Below, in pieces: positions 37,019 through 45,694 of a stretch of 64,000 bases of DNA (positions within the stretch are counted from its first letter, which is position 1; each line of letters begins with the position of its first letter). The stretch comes from Alcanivorax sp. REN37 (lineage in GTDB: Bacteria; Pseudomonadota; Gammaproteobacteria; Pseudomonadales; Alcanivoracaceae), in assembly GCF_041102775.1 (NCBI RefSeq), contig NZ_JBGCUO010000001.1:2516438-2580437 (forward strand), given 5' to 3'. Below the pieces are notes generated by a model. That model made no database searches, was not told the origin of the DNA, and saw nothing but the letters and a program-made list of their open reading frames with translations. Made by a program: the position numbers and the translations under genes.

Positions 37019-37378
37019 ATGACCGTTCAGATGTACCAGCCCGGTGCGCCGGCACTGTCCATGAGCGACAGCGCTCGCCGCCAGGCACTTAAGGAAATCG
37101 AACGCAACCAGGCCGCCGGCCTGCGTGTGGCGGTGAAACCGTCCGGCTGTTCCGGCTACAAATACGTGCTCGATTACGTCACTGAGCCGAGCGCGGAAGA
37201 TATCAGCATCGAGCTGGAAGGCGGCGTGACGCTGTACGTCGATGCCCACAGCATGCCGCTGGTGAAGGGCGCTGAGATCGACTACGTCACCGAAGGCGTC
37301 AACCAGTTCTTCAAGTTCAGCAACCCCAACTCCCAAGGCGAGTGCGGCTGCGGCGAGAGCTTCTCGGTTACCGCCTGA
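37019..37378 (+). CDS. sufA: A-type Fe-S carrier protein SufA
   Basis: 119 residues of the HesB/IscA family. The three conserved cysteines are visible: one in VKPSGCSGYKY and the C-terminal pair in GECGCGESF. A-type carriers accept clusters from the SufBC2D scaffold and pass them to apoproteins. AGGAG precedes the ATG. Its stop shares a base with the start of sufT (TGATG), so the two are translated together. Confidence 0.95.
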   Translation: MTVQMYQPGAPALSMSDSARRQALKEIERNQAAGLRVAVKPSGCSGYKYVLDYVTEPSAEDISIELEGGVTLYVDAHSMPLVKGAEIDYVTEGVNQFFKFSNPNSQGECGCGESFSVTA

Positions 37379-37947
37379 TGTCATCACCGCCGATCAACGT
37401 CGCCGCCCGCGAACAACGCACTGTTGCCCTCACCCGTGACGTCACCGCTCGCCGCGTCCCCACCGGCGACCCGGTGACGTTGCCGGCGTTCAGCTTCGTC
37501 AACCTGCGCCAATCACTGGGCGGCACCTTCACCGTGACCTTCCAGGGCAACATGATGCGCATCGACGGTACCGACGCCGATGCGCTGGGCATGGAGCCGC
37601 TGCAGCTGGAATTCGAACCGCCCGCCGCCGACGGCAGCGTGCGCCAGAGCGATCTGGATCACGTGCTCGACACCGTGTTCGATCCAGAAATCCCGGTGTC
37701 GATTTTGGAACTTGGGTTGGTGTACGGCTGCGATGTGATCCGCCGCGGCGAACAAAACGTGGTGCAGGTGCGCATGACCCTCACCGCCCCCACTTGTGGC
37801 ATGGGCCCGGTGCTGGTGGCGGATGTGGAATACCGCCTGCGCCTGGTACCGAATGTGGATCTGGTGGAAGTTGAACTGGTGTTCGACCCACCCTGGAGCC
37901 GCGACATGATGAGCGATGCCGCCCTGATCGAGCTGGGGCTGTTCTAG
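37378..37947 (+). CDS. sufT: SufT-like Fe-S maturation protein (DUF59)
   Basis: 189 residues from the ATG overlapping the sufA stop. The N-terminal 75 residues (VTLTRDVTARRVPTGDPVTL, FTVTFQGNMMRIDG) and the C-terminal MIP18/DUF59 domain (LDTVFDPEIPVSILELGLVYG, MTLTAPTCGMGPVLVADVE, ELVFDPPWSRDMMSD) give the layout of the SufT family. SufT members contribute to iron-sulfur protein maturation, mainly when demand is high. The conserved Cys in TAPTCGMG is present. sufE follows after 8 bases. Confidence 0.93.
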   Translation: MSSPPINVAAREQRTVALTRDVTARRVPTGDPVTLPAFSFVNLRQSLGGTFTVTFQGNMMRIDGTDADALGMEPLQLEFEPPAADGSVRQSDLDHVLDTVFDPEIPVSILELGLVYGCDVIRRGEQNVVQVRMTLTAPTCGMGPVLVADVEYRLRLVPNVDLVEVELVFDPPWSRDMMSDAALIELGLF

Positions 37948-37955
37948 GAAATTGC

Positions 37956-38405
37956 ATGAGTCTTGATCTGAGCGCCTCGGCACTGGGGCGCAGCATCACC
38001 GCTGACGATGTGGTCGACACCCTGAGCTTCTTCGATGACTGGGAACAGCGTTACCAGTACATCATCGACCTCGGCAAAAGCCTGCCCACGTTCCCCGACG
38101 ACCTGCGCACTGATGAGCGTCTGGTACGCGGCTGCCAGAGCCAGGTGTGGCTAGAGGTGGCCCACGACGCTGCGTCACAGCGCATGGATTTCGGCGTCGA
38201 CAGCGACGCGCTGATTGTGCGCGGCCTCGGTGCCATCGTGCTGGCGGCGATCAATCACCGCAGTCCGGCAGACGTATTGGCCTTCGACATGGAAGACTAC
38301 TTTGCGCGCATCGATCTGCTGAAGCACCTCAGCCCGACCCGTGGTAACGGCATCCGCGCCATGGTGGCGCGCATCCGCGCAGCGGCAGAAACAGCGCAAG
38401 GCTGA
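37956..38405 (+). CDS. sufE: Sulfur acceptor protein SufE
   Basis: 149 residues. SufE takes persulfide sulfur from SufS and passes it to SufB. The active Cys lies in DERLVRGCQSQVWL, with the acidic helices and FDDWEQRYQYIIDLGKSLP upstream, all typical. It is the last gene of the suf operon. A short inverted repeat (AGCCGG...CCGGCT) at its stop is followed by only a weak T tract, so the terminator is uncertain. Confidence 0.96.
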   Translation: MSLDLSASALGRSITADDVVDTLSFFDDWEQRYQYIIDLGKSLPTFPDDLRTDERLVRGCQSQVWLEVAHDAASQRMDFGVDSDALIVRGLGAIVLAAINHRSPADVLAFDMEDYFARIDLLKHLSPTRGNGIRAMVARIRAAAETAQG

Positions 38406-38800
38406 GCCGGCACCGGCTAGGCTTTCACCGCCGGCCAGACTTTCGCGCTGTAATCGGATCCCGCACCTTCGCCCCCCTGACCAGCGCCTGACGGCGCTGC
38501 GCCATCCAAGTCACCTGAGCCACGCACCACACCGCCCCTGCCCACAGCTGGCAATTTCACGGTCCGCTGAGCGTCACCGTTGGGTGCCACCACCCGGCCT
38601 CCGGCGCGAGCCGAAGCAGACTCGCACGCTCTTCAACCGGTGACGGAACCCGTGCGTGCGTTGCCGTGACCGCCCTCGCAGGCGTCGCGCATCGCAGCTC
38701 CATGCGCAGCGGCATAACAGCGATGAGGCAGCAACGCACCGCCACGGCGGTTACCGGCGGGCGTTGTGTGCAGGAGCGGCTCCAGGGAGAACGGCACGGC
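38406..38800. other. Intergenic DNA before the heptamer array
   Basis: About 395 bases between sufE and the minisatellite without a credible gene. Frames here have no Shine-Dalgarno and translate to low-complexity Arg/Ser/Pro-rich sequence. No RNA gene or clear terminator was seen. Confidence 0.55.
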
Positions 38801-38940
38801 GGTCAGCGATCAGCGGTCAGCGGTCGGCGGTCGGCGGTCAGCAGTCAGCGGTCAGCGGTCGGCGGTCGGCGGTCGGCGGTCAGCAGTCAGCAGTCAGCAG
38901 TCAGCGGTCGGCGGTCAGCAGTCAGCAGTCAGCAGTCAGC
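38801..38940. repeat. 20-copy heptanucleotide minisatellite
   Basis: Twenty uninterrupted 7-bp units fill exactly 140 bases. The unit is (G/A)GTC(A/G)GC. The main variants are GGTCAGC, GGTCGGC and AGTCAGC, with one GATCAGC, arranged in recurring blocks that suggest repeated duplication of several units at once. It lies 43 bases beyond the dacB stop, between convergent sufE and dacB. No spacer structure exists, so it is not a CRISPR. Confidence 0.97.
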
Positions 38941-38983
38941 GCATTGGTGCGGACCCACGCTCAAGGTGCCAGTAGCCCCGCCC

Positions 38984-40411
38984 TCAACCGGCGCTGCGCA
39001 GCGCCTTGAGCATGTCGTCGATCACCCGGTCCGGCACATGGCCGCGGTGGTTGATGAAGATGGTCACCGCCCAGGTCACGCCGTCACGGTCGCGCAGATA
39101 GCCGGCAATGGCACGCACGCCACTAAGCGAGCCGGTTTTCAAGTGGCCCTCGCCCACCAACTCGGTATTGCGCAGGCGGCTGTGCAAGGTGCCGTCCAAT
39201 GCCACCAGCGGCATGGACGCCACTAGCTCGGCCGCAAACGGGCTTTGCCATGCCTGCTCCAGCAGCAGCGTCATCTGCCGCGCACTGATGCGCTCCAGCC
39301 GAGACAACCCGGAACCGTTATCGAGCACCAGCCCCGCCACCGGAATGCCCTTCTTGGTCATCCACTCGCGGATCACTCGCTCGGTGGACACAAAGTCATT
39401 GGCATCACCGGGCAGCCGGTTCTGGGCGCCGATATTCAGGTACAACATGCGCGCCATCGGGTTGGAGCTGTATTTGTTGATGTCGCGCACCATGGTGGTC
39501 AAATCCGGCGACGGGCTGCTGGCCAACAAGGTGGTGCCCGCCTGCAGTTGGCCCAGCCGAACATCCCCGCGCCAGTGCCCGCCCATTTCCGCCCAGATAC
39601 CGCGCAGCAGGCCGGCGGTATAGGCGTCCGGATACAGCACCGAGGCATAGCGACTGACGGTGCAGCCGTTCGGCAGCGTGCCGCGTACCGTGAGGGTGAC
39701 TTGGCCACGACGGTCCTGCGATGGCTGCCAACTGAAGTTGCGCCGCGTCGGGCAGGCGCCCGGCGCCGATACCGTGATGTCGGTTTCCAACTTCAACCCA
39801 GCCATGGCCGGCTCCATCCAGGCACTGACCTTGCCATCGCGGGCGCGCAGCGTGATCTGGTGGCTGTTGAGGTTGGTCAGCAACCCATGGGGCTCGACCA
39901 AGAACGGCGCCAGCGGGTCATTGCCATCGTCATTGAACACTGGCCAGGTGGCTGGCAGATGGAAATAGCTGTCGTCCAGCACCAGGTCGCCATCGATCTG
40001 GCGGATACCTTGGCTGCGCAGTTCCCGCAGCATCAGCCATAGCCGCTCTTGGGTCAGCTTGGGATCGCCGGAGGCGACAAAGTAGAGATTGCCCTGCAGG
40101 GTATCGCCGCGCACTTGGCCGTCGGTATAGAGCCGGGTGTACCAGCGGAATGCTGGCCCCACCAGCTCAAGCCCGGCATAGGCGGTGACCACTTTCATCG
40201 TGGAGGCCGGCGCAAACGGCTGGTCGGCATTGAGGTACTGGGAGCGTCCGCCACCGGCCATCGGGATGGCGGCCACCGCCACCGCCCGTTCCGGTACCTG
40301 CGCCCGCTGCGCCGCAGCGCGTACAGCGGCCACCCAATCGGTGGCGGCCTGGACCGGGGCGCCGAACGCCAACAGCGCCAGCAACAGGATGGGCACTCCG
40401 AGATTCCGCAT
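38984..40411 (-). CDS. dacB: D-alanyl-D-alanine carboxypeptidase/endopeptidase (PBP4)
   Basis: 475 residues from ATG 40411 (MRNLGVPILLLALLAFGAPVQA), which gives a good Sec signal; the frame continues upstream through the hexamer repeat but that part would be a Pro-Val repeat ahead of the signal and is rejected. PBP4 trims peptidoglycan peptides in the periplasm. Penicillin-binding motifs are intact: SxxK in PASTMKVV, SxN in YSSNPMARML, and KTG in HLKTGSLSG. The large insert domain typical of PBP4 lies between the first two. It is transcribed toward the minisatellite. Confidence 0.95.
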   Translation of the reverse strand: MRNLGVPILLLALLAFGAPVQAATDWVAAVRAAAQRAQVPERAVAVAAIPMAGGGRSQYLNADQPFAPASTMKVVTAYAGLELVGPAFRWYTRLYTDGQVRGDTLQGNLYFVASGDPKLTQERLWLMLRELRSQGIRQIDGDLVLDDSYFHLPATWPVFNDDGNDPLAPFLVEPHGLLTNLNSHQITLRARDGKVSAWMEPAMAGLKLETDITVSAPGACPTRRNFSWQPSQDRRGQVTLTVRGTLPNGCTVSRYASVLYPDAYTAGLLRGIWAEMGGHWRGDVRLGQLQAGTTLLASSPSPDLTTMVRDINKYSSNPMARMLYLNIGAQNRLPGDANDFVSTERVIREWMTKKGIPVAGLVLDNGSGLSRLERISARQMTLLLEQAWQSPFAAELVASMPLVALDGTLHSRLRNTELVGEGHLKTGSLSGVRAIAGYLRDRDGVTWAVTIFINHRGHVPDRVIDDMLKALRSAG

Positions 40412-40451
40412 CAGACATTCCGAGTCTTGTAAGAGGGGCGTCCCGCCAAGC

Positions 40452-40547
40452 GGCACTGGCACTGGCACTGGCACTGGCACTGGCACTGGCACGGGCACTG
40501 GCACTGGCCCTGGCACTGGCACTGGCACTGGCACTGGCACTGGCACT
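40452..40547. repeat. 16-copy GGCACT hexanucleotide repeat upstream of dacB
   Basis: Sixteen 6-bp units run from 40452 to 40547, all GGCACT except one GGCACG and one GGCCCT. The array lies 41-136 bases upstream of the dacB start, where a promoter or leader is expected. Copy-number changes there could alter spacing and expression. The unit does not shift reading frame. Confidence 0.96.
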
Positions 40548-40572
40548 GCAAGAGGGTACTGAGTGGTGCGGA

Positions 40573-40594
40573 CGCCGTCCCGAGCGGGACGGCG
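40573..40594. terminator. GC-rich hairpin between potF-like gene and dacB
   Basis: CGCCGTCCCG (40573-40582) pairs with CGGGACGGCG (40585-40594), giving a 9-10 bp stem. It lies 29 bases after the stop of the pot operon on the minus strand. It lacks a T tract in that direction, so termination is only plausible. Confidence 0.45.
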
Positions 40595-40622
40595 TATTTA
40601 TGTAAAGGTGTGATAAATCAAC

Positions 40623-41678
40623 TTATTTTCCGGCTTTCAGCAGCTCCCAGTAGCGCTCGTACACCAGCAGCGCCTCGCCCACATCGGTCTGGAATTCCGC
40701 CTGCTCGAGGTCGGCATCAGTGGGGTAGCTGGCTGGGTTGTTGCGCACCGCATCCGGCAACAGATCGCGCGCCACCAGGTTGGGGGTGGCATAACCAATT
40801 TCCTCGCTGATGCGGGCGGCAATTTCCGGGCGCAGGGCGAAGTCGATGAACTGATGCGCCGCATCGGCGTTGCGGGCATTTTTCGGAATCACAAAGCTGT
40901 CGACCCACACCACCGCGCCTTCTTTCGGATACAGGTATTGCAGCGCCGGCATGTCTTCCTGCGCCATCACCAACTCGCCATTCCAGATCACACCGATGTC
41001 CGCCTCGCCTTCCAAGAACGGCATGCGCGGCGCGTCGGAGTTGAACGCGCGCACCGACGGCAACAGCGTTTTCAGTTTCTGGTAGGCCGCAGCAATTTCC
41101 GCTTCGTCAGTGCTGTTGCCGGAATAACCCAGCACCCGCAAGCCGAGGTGAAACACCTCACGCACATCATTGGTGAGCAGCACTCGGCCTTTGAGTTCCG
41201 GCCGCCACAGGTCAGCCCAGCCATCGACGCTGCCGGCATCAATCACGGCAGTATTGACCGCCATGCCGGTGGTGCCCCACAGGTAAGGCACCGAGTATTG
41301 GCTGCCCGGATCGTAGGCCTGATCCACCAAGTGCGGGTCCAACTGCTCGAAGTGCGTCAGCCGGCTGCGATCGATCGGTTGCAGCAGCCCTTCGGCGCGC
41401 ATCTTGCTGACGTAGTAGGTGGACGGCACCGCCAAATCATAGGCGTTACTGCTGTCCAGCAACCGCAGCCGCGCGTACATGGCTTCGTTGCTGTCGTAGG
41501 TGGTGTAGACCACGCGGATGCCGGTCTCTTTACGGAAATCATCCAGCACGCTTTGCGGCATGTACTCCGACCAGTTGTAGAAATACAGCACCTGCTCCGG
41601 CGCCTTGTCGCTGCAACCGACCAGCATTACCACCCCGGCGCACAGCGCGCCCGCCCACACCCGCAGGGTTCCGATCAT
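40623..41678 (-). CDS. potF: Polyamine ABC transporter binding lipoprotein (PotD/PotF-like)
   Basis: 351 residues with lipobox LVGC (Cys at about residue 22). The mature part has the polyamine-binding protein signature LYFYNWSEYMPQSVLDDFRKETG, VYTTYDSNEAMYARL, YDLAVPSTYYVSKM and PYLWGTTGMAVN. These include aromatic and acidic residues that bind putrescine or spermidine in the family. It is the last gene of a four-gene ABC importer and overlaps the upstream permease gene by 4 bases. Being a lipoprotein rather than a free periplasmic protein is unusual for E. coli PotF but common elsewhere. The exact polyamine is not determined by sequence. Confidence 0.9.
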   Translation of the reverse strand: MIGTLRVWAGALCAGVVMLVGCSDKAPEQVLYFYNWSEYMPQSVLDDFRKETGIRVVYTTYDSNEAMYARLRLLDSSNAYDLAVPSTYYVSKMRAEGLLQPIDRSRLTHFEQLDPHLVDQAYDPGSQYSVPYLWGTTGMAVNTAVIDAGSVDGWADLWRPELKGRVLLTNDVREVFHLGLRVLGYSGNSTDEAEIAAAYQKLKTLLPSVRAFNSDAPRMPFLEGEADIGVIWNGELVMAQEDMPALQYLYPKEGAVVWVDSFVIPKNARNADAAHQFIDFALRPEIAARISEEIGYATPNLVARDLLPDAVRNNPASYPTDADLEQAEFQTDVGEALLVYERYWELLKAGK

Positions 41679-42445
41679 GGCGATTTCCTCGTAATCAAGA
41701 CGTGCGACAGCAACAGTGACACCAACGACAGCGCCAGCAACAGGGTGCCGAGCGCGTTTACTTCCGGCGACAGCCCCACCCGCACCATGGAATAAATGCG
41801 CAGCGGCAGCACATCGAAGTCCGGCCCGGTCATGAAGGTGCTGACCACCACGTCATCCAGCGACAACGTAAAGCCCAGCAGCCAGCCGGCCATCAGCGCC
41901 GGCCAGATCACCGGCAGCAATACGGTGCGCAGCATCTGCCACTCACTGGCGCCGAGATCACGCGCCGCTTCCACCAGCCGATCATCAAAGCCGCTTAGCC
42001 GCGCATAGACGGTGACCACCACAAACGGCAGGCAAAACGTCACGTGGGCGATCAGCAATGAAATGAAGCCGAGCTGCACGCCGAGCAAGATGAACAGCGC
42101 CAGTAGCGCAATGGCCATGACGATATCCGGCGTCATCATCACCACAAACAGCATGCCGCTCAGCGCCGGCTTGCCACGGAAACGGTAGCGTGTGAGTGCA
42201 ATGGCGGTGAGCGCGCCGATCAGCGTCGATAGCGTGGCGGCCGCCATTGCCAGCAGCAGCGAATGACCGGCCGCTTCCATTAACGCCCGATTGGCGAACA
42301 GCGATTCAAACCAGCGCAGGCTGAAGCCGCCCCAGTTGTAGGCCGAGCGGTTGTGGTTGAACGCGAATGCCACCAGCACCAGGATCGGCAGGTACAGCAG
42401 CAGATAGACCAGCCCTACGTAAAGACGCAAACCGAGCCGGCTCAC
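41675..42445 (-). CDS. potI: Polyamine ABC transporter permease (PotI/PotC-like)
   Basis: 256 residues from a GTG that overlaps the potH stop (GTGA). Six hydrophobic segments are visible. The EAA loop for contact with the ATPase is at LVEAARDLGASEWQMLRTVLLPVIWPAL. It is the second inner-membrane permease of the importer. The conserved MMTPDIVMAIALL and FNHNRSAYNWGGFSLRWFESLF segments match the PotI/PotC type. Confidence 0.92.
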   Translation of the reverse strand: MSRLGLRLYVGLVYLLLYLPILVLVAFAFNHNRSAYNWGGFSLRWFESLFANRALMEAAGHSLLLAMAAATLSTLIGALTAIALTRYRFRGKPALSGMLFVVMMTPDIVMAIALLALFILLGVQLGFISLLIAHVTFCLPFVVVTVYARLSGFDDRLVEAARDLGASEWQMLRTVLLPVIWPALMAGWLLGFTLSLDDVVVSTFMTGPDFDVLPLRIYSMVRVGLSPEVNALGTLLLALSLVSLLLSHVLITRKSP

Positions 42446-43299
42446 AGGCTCACCTGCTGGCGCACGCGGCGCACACTGTGCCAGTACGCCAGCAACAGCA
42501 CCGCCATTGCCACCGCCAAGGACACGCTGAGCGCGGCGCCGAATGGCCAGTCGCGGGCGTCCAGAAACTGCCCCTTAATGAGGTTGCCGACCAGCAGTAC
42601 GCGGGCGCCGCCGAGCACGTCCGACACATAGAACAGACACAGCGCCGACAGCAACACCATCAGGCAGCCGGCGATGATGCCTGGCAGCGTCATCGGCACC
42701 ACAATGCGCCAGAACGTCTGCCAGCGATTGGCGCCCAGATCCGCCGAGGCTTCCAGCACGGGGCCCGGCAACTGCTCGAACACGGAATAAAGCGGCAGGA
42801 TCATGAACGGGATCAACACATACACCAGCCCGACGATCACCGCCGCCTCGGTGTACAGCAGCTGCACCGGCGCATCGATCCAACCCAGTGCCAGCAGCGC
42901 TTGGTTGATCAGGCCATTGTTAGCCAGCAGCACCTTGATGGCGTAAGTACGCACCAGCGAGTTGGTCCAGAACGGCACGATCAACAGGAACATCATCACC
43001 GGCCGCCAGCGCGGCCCGAGCCGGCTGATCGCCCAGGCAAACGGATAGCCGATCGCCAAACACAGGCCGGTGGTGACCAGCGCCATCCACAGTGAGCGCA
43101 GAAATACTCCCGCGTAGAGCGGATCAAGCAGCCTCGCATAGCTGTCCAGCGATAGGCTCCAGCGCACAAAATCGCGCGGATCCCGCTCCAGCACGCTCAT
43201 CACCAGAATCAGCAGGTTCGGCACTAGCACGAAGGCAATCAGCCAGCCCCAGATCAACCACAGCACCGCATTGCGGAACAGGTTGGTGGACTTAAACAC
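42442..43299 (-). CDS. potH: Polyamine ABC transporter permease (PotH/PotB-like)
   Basis: 285 residues from GTG 43299 (VFKSTNLFRNAVLWLIWG), which overlaps the end of potG by 8 bases with GAGG upstream. The longer ATG frame adds a Cys/Arg-rich leader not expected for the family. Six transmembrane segments and the EAA loop VLEASADLGANRWQTFWRIVVPMTLPGI are present, along with VPFWTNSLVRTYA, typical of PotH/PotB. It pairs with PotI in the membrane. Confidence 0.92.
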   Translation of the reverse strand: MFKSTNLFRNAVLWLIWGWLIAFVLVPNLLILVMSVLERDPRDFVRWSLSLDSYARLLDPLYAGVFLRSLWMALVTTGLCLAIGYPFAWAISRLGPRWRPVMMFLLIVPFWTNSLVRTYAIKVLLANNGLINQALLALGWIDAPVQLLYTEAAVIVGLVYVLIPFMILPLYSVFEQLPGPVLEASADLGANRWQTFWRIVVPMTLPGIIAGCLMVLLSALCLFYVSDVLGGARVLLVGNLIKGQFLDARDWPFGAALSVSLAVAMAVLLLAYWHSVRRVRQQVSL

Positions 43300-44404
43300 G
43301 GTGCTCGGCCTCGTCCGGCAGCACCCATTCCCACAGCGGCACCCACGACACCGACACCGGTTCACCACGCTGGTGGTCAAAATCGGGATAGTCTTCGTCG
43401 AAGAACTCGCTGGCGAGGATGTCCGGGCCGGCTTCTAGCCGCACCAGCGCATCCAAGGTGCTGCCCTTGTAGCTGCGCTCCAGCACCCGGCCGGGGAAGC
43501 CCGGCGCGCCAGGTGCTTCCAAGCGCATGTCTTCCGGTCGCAGCAACACCTGCACTGGCTGTCCCGGTACCGCGTCAAAATGAGGCCGGCGCAGGCGACG
43601 CGACTGGCCCAGCAGCGCCACCTCAATTTGGCCATCGTCATAGACCGCGGTGATTTCTCCGGGCAACAGGTTGGCGTCGCCAACGAAGCGCGCGACGAAC
43701 AGGCTGGAGGGATGTTCATAGAGCTGACGCGGGGTGCCAAGCTGCTCAATGTGCCCTTGATTCAGCACCACCACCCGATCCGACATCGACAGTGCTTCGT
43801 CTTGATCGTGGGTGACAAACACAAAGGTGATGCCAAGCTCGCGCTGCAACCGCTTCAGCTCTAACTGCATGGTTTTGCGCAGTTTGAAGTCCAACGCTGA
43901 CAGCGGCTCGTCCAGCAGCAGTACGCGTGGACGCTTGACCACCGCGCGGGCAATCGCCACCCGCTGCTGCTGGCCGCCCGACAACTGGTGCGGCCGCCGT
44001 TCGGCGTAATCGGCCAACTGCACCATCTCCAGCGCGTCCATGGCGCGCTGGCGCTGCTCCGCCAGCGGCCGGCCTTCCATGCGCAGCCCATAGGCCACGT
44101 TCTGGAACACCGTCATGTGTGGAAACAGGGCGTAGCTCTGGAACACCGTATTCAGCGGGCGTTGGTTCGGTGGCAAGGCGCCGATGTCCTCGCCTTCCAG
44201 CAAGATGCGCCCAGCATCGGGGCGCTCAAAACCAGCCAACAACCGCAACAGCGTGGTCTTGCCACAACCGGACGGCCCTAGCAGCGTGAGAAACTCACCT
44301 TGGTGGATATCCAGATCAAAACCGTCCAGCACCGCCTTGCCTGCGAACTGCTTGCACAGCCCTTCAAGGCGCACCTGGACCGTTGCGCTCGTCGCGTCCT
44401 TCAT
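43292..44404 (-). CDS. potG: Polyamine ABC transporter ATP-binding protein (PotG/PotA-like)
   Basis: 370 residues from ATG 44404; a longer frame to 44434 is possible but the homologous region starts here. ATPase features are Walker A GPSGCGKTT, Q-loop FQSYALFPHMTV, signature LSGGQQQRVAIARA, Walker B VLLLDEPLSALD, and the His switch VTHDQDEAL. The C-terminal TOBE regulatory domain is from about residue 245. First gene of the potG-H-I-F operon. Confidence 0.93.
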   Translation of the reverse strand: MKDATSATVQVRLEGLCKQFAGKAVLDGFDLDIHQGEFLTLLGPSGCGKTTLLRLLAGFERPDAGRILLEGEDIGALPPNQRPLNTVFQSYALFPHMTVFQNVAYGLRMEGRPLAEQRQRAMDALEMVQLADYAERRPHQLSGGQQQRVAIARAVVKRPRVLLLDEPLSALDFKLRKTMQLELKRLQRELGITFVFVTHDQDEALSMSDRVVVLNQGHIEQLGTPRQLYEHPSSLFVARFVGDANLLPGEITAVYDDGQIEVALLGQSRRLRRPHFDAVPGQPVQVLLRPEDMRLEAPGAPGFPGRVLERSYKGSTLDALVRLEAGPDILASEFFDEDYPDFDHQRGEPVSVSWVPLWEWVLPDEAEHRV

Positions 44405-44505
44405 GGTGGTCACCGTCTCGCACCGCCCCTTCAACAGCGCGCATTGTGCGAAAAGGGTCCGGGGCTGTCACCCATCCGGGCGCAACAATTACAACCCCGG
44501 CAGAG

Positions 44506-45651
44506 TCAGGCGGACAGTCGTGTTAGCGCCTCACTGACCACGCCGATGGCGACGTCCACATCCGCTTCACTGGTGAAACGGCCAAGGCTAAAGCGCAGGG
44601 ACGACAACGCATCGGCAGCGCCGAGGCCCATGGCCGTGAGCACATGACTGGGGTCCAGCGAGGCGGAGGTACACGCAGAACCGGAAGAAATGGCGATGCC
44701 GGCAAAGGCAGTCATCAGCAGCTCACCGTCGCGGCCCGGAAACGCCACATTGAGAATGCCGGCCACACGCTGGGTTGGATGACCATTGAGGCGCACCGCG
44801 CCGGTGGCCTCCAGCCCGGCCCACAATCGCGCACGCAGCGCCTGCAACCGCGCCTGCTCGGACTCTCGTTCCGCCATCGCCAAGGCGGCAGCGGTGCCAA
44901 AACCCACCAGCTGGTGGGTCGGCAAGGTGCCGGAACGCAGTCCGCGCTCGTGGCCGCCGCCGTGGATCTGTGCGTCGAGCACCAGCCCCGGCGCACGTCG
45001 CACGTAGAGCGCGCCGACACCCTTGGGGCCGTAGAGTTTGTGGGCGCACACCGACAGCAGATCCACCGGCAGTGTCGCCATCGACAACGGCTCCTTGCCG
45101 AAGGTCTGGGCGGCGTCCACATGGAACAGCACCTCACGCGCGCGACACAGCGCGCCGATGGCAGCGATATCGGTCAGCACCCCGGTCTCATTGTTGGCAT
45201 GCATCAGTGACACCAAGATGGTGTCATCGCGCAGCGCGTCGGCCACCTGCTGCGGGCTGATGATGCCGTCGGCACCGGGATTGAGCAGCGTGATGTCGAA
45301 GCCCTGCTCTCCCAGCCAATGGAGCGGGTCCAACACCGCCTTGTGCTCGGCGGCAGACGAAATAATGTGCCGCCCGCGCTCACGGCGGGCCAGCGCCGCG
45401 CCCTTTAGGGCCAGGTTATCGGCCTCGGTGGCGCCGCTGGTCCAGACGATTTCACGGGGGTCCGCTTGCAGCGCATCCGCTACCTGGCGGCGGGCGTCTT
45501 CAGCGGCTTCTTCCGCCAGCCAACCATACAGGTGGGAACGGGATGCAGGGTTGCCGAACAGGCCGTCGGCATCGAGGCAGTCCATCATGGCCGCCTTCAC
45601 GCGCGGGTCCACCGGGGTGGTGGCCGCGTAATCGAGATAGATGGGTTTCAT
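44506..45651 (-). CDS. iscS: Cysteine desulfurase IscS
   Basis: 381 residues from ATG 45651 (MKPIYLDYAATTPVD); a TTG start 13 codons earlier is less likely. It is a group I PLP-dependent cysteine desulfurase that gives sulfur for iron-sulfur clusters and tRNA thiolation. Readable features are VWTSGATEADNLALKG, the PLP lysine in SVCAHKLYGPKGVGALY, and the persulfide Cys on the long flexible loop SSGSACTSASLDPSHVL, typical of IscS. iscR is 43 bases upstream. iscU, iscA, hscBA and fdx do not follow; the polyamine operon does. So the ISC operon is incomplete here and SUF may be the main assembly system. Confidence 0.93.
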   Translation of the reverse strand: MKPIYLDYAATTPVDPRVKAAMMDCLDADGLFGNPASRSHLYGWLAEEAAEDARRQVADALQADPREIVWTSGATEADNLALKGAALARRERGRHIISSAAEHKAVLDPLHWLGEQGFDITLLNPGADGIISPQQVADALRDDTILVSLMHANNETGVLTDIAAIGALCRAREVLFHVDAAQTFGKEPLSMATLPVDLLSVCAHKLYGPKGVGALYVRRAPGLVLDAQIHGGGHERGLRSGTLPTHQLVGFGTAAALAMAERESEQARLQALRARLWAGLEATGAVRLNGHPTQRVAGILNVAFPGRDGELLMTAFAGIAISSGSACTSASLDPSHVLTAMGLGAADALSSLRFSLGRFTSEADVDVAIGVVSEALTRLSA

Positions 45652-45694
45652 GGCACAGCTGTCGGATGGGTCGCAGGGACGCTGATCCAACGGA

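Noticed and set aside
38801..38940. Possible CRISPR array
   Set aside because: Units are 7 bp and contiguous, with no spacers and no cas genes in the window.
38666..39226. Open frame through the heptamer minisatellite
   Set aside because: Made of repetitive Ser/Arg/Gly sequence from the tandem array, with no start signal.
40412..40546. N-terminal Pro-Val repeat extension of dacB
   Set aside because: It is just translation of the GGCACT array plus leader. The true signal peptide starts at ATG 40411, and the extension would place a repeat before it.
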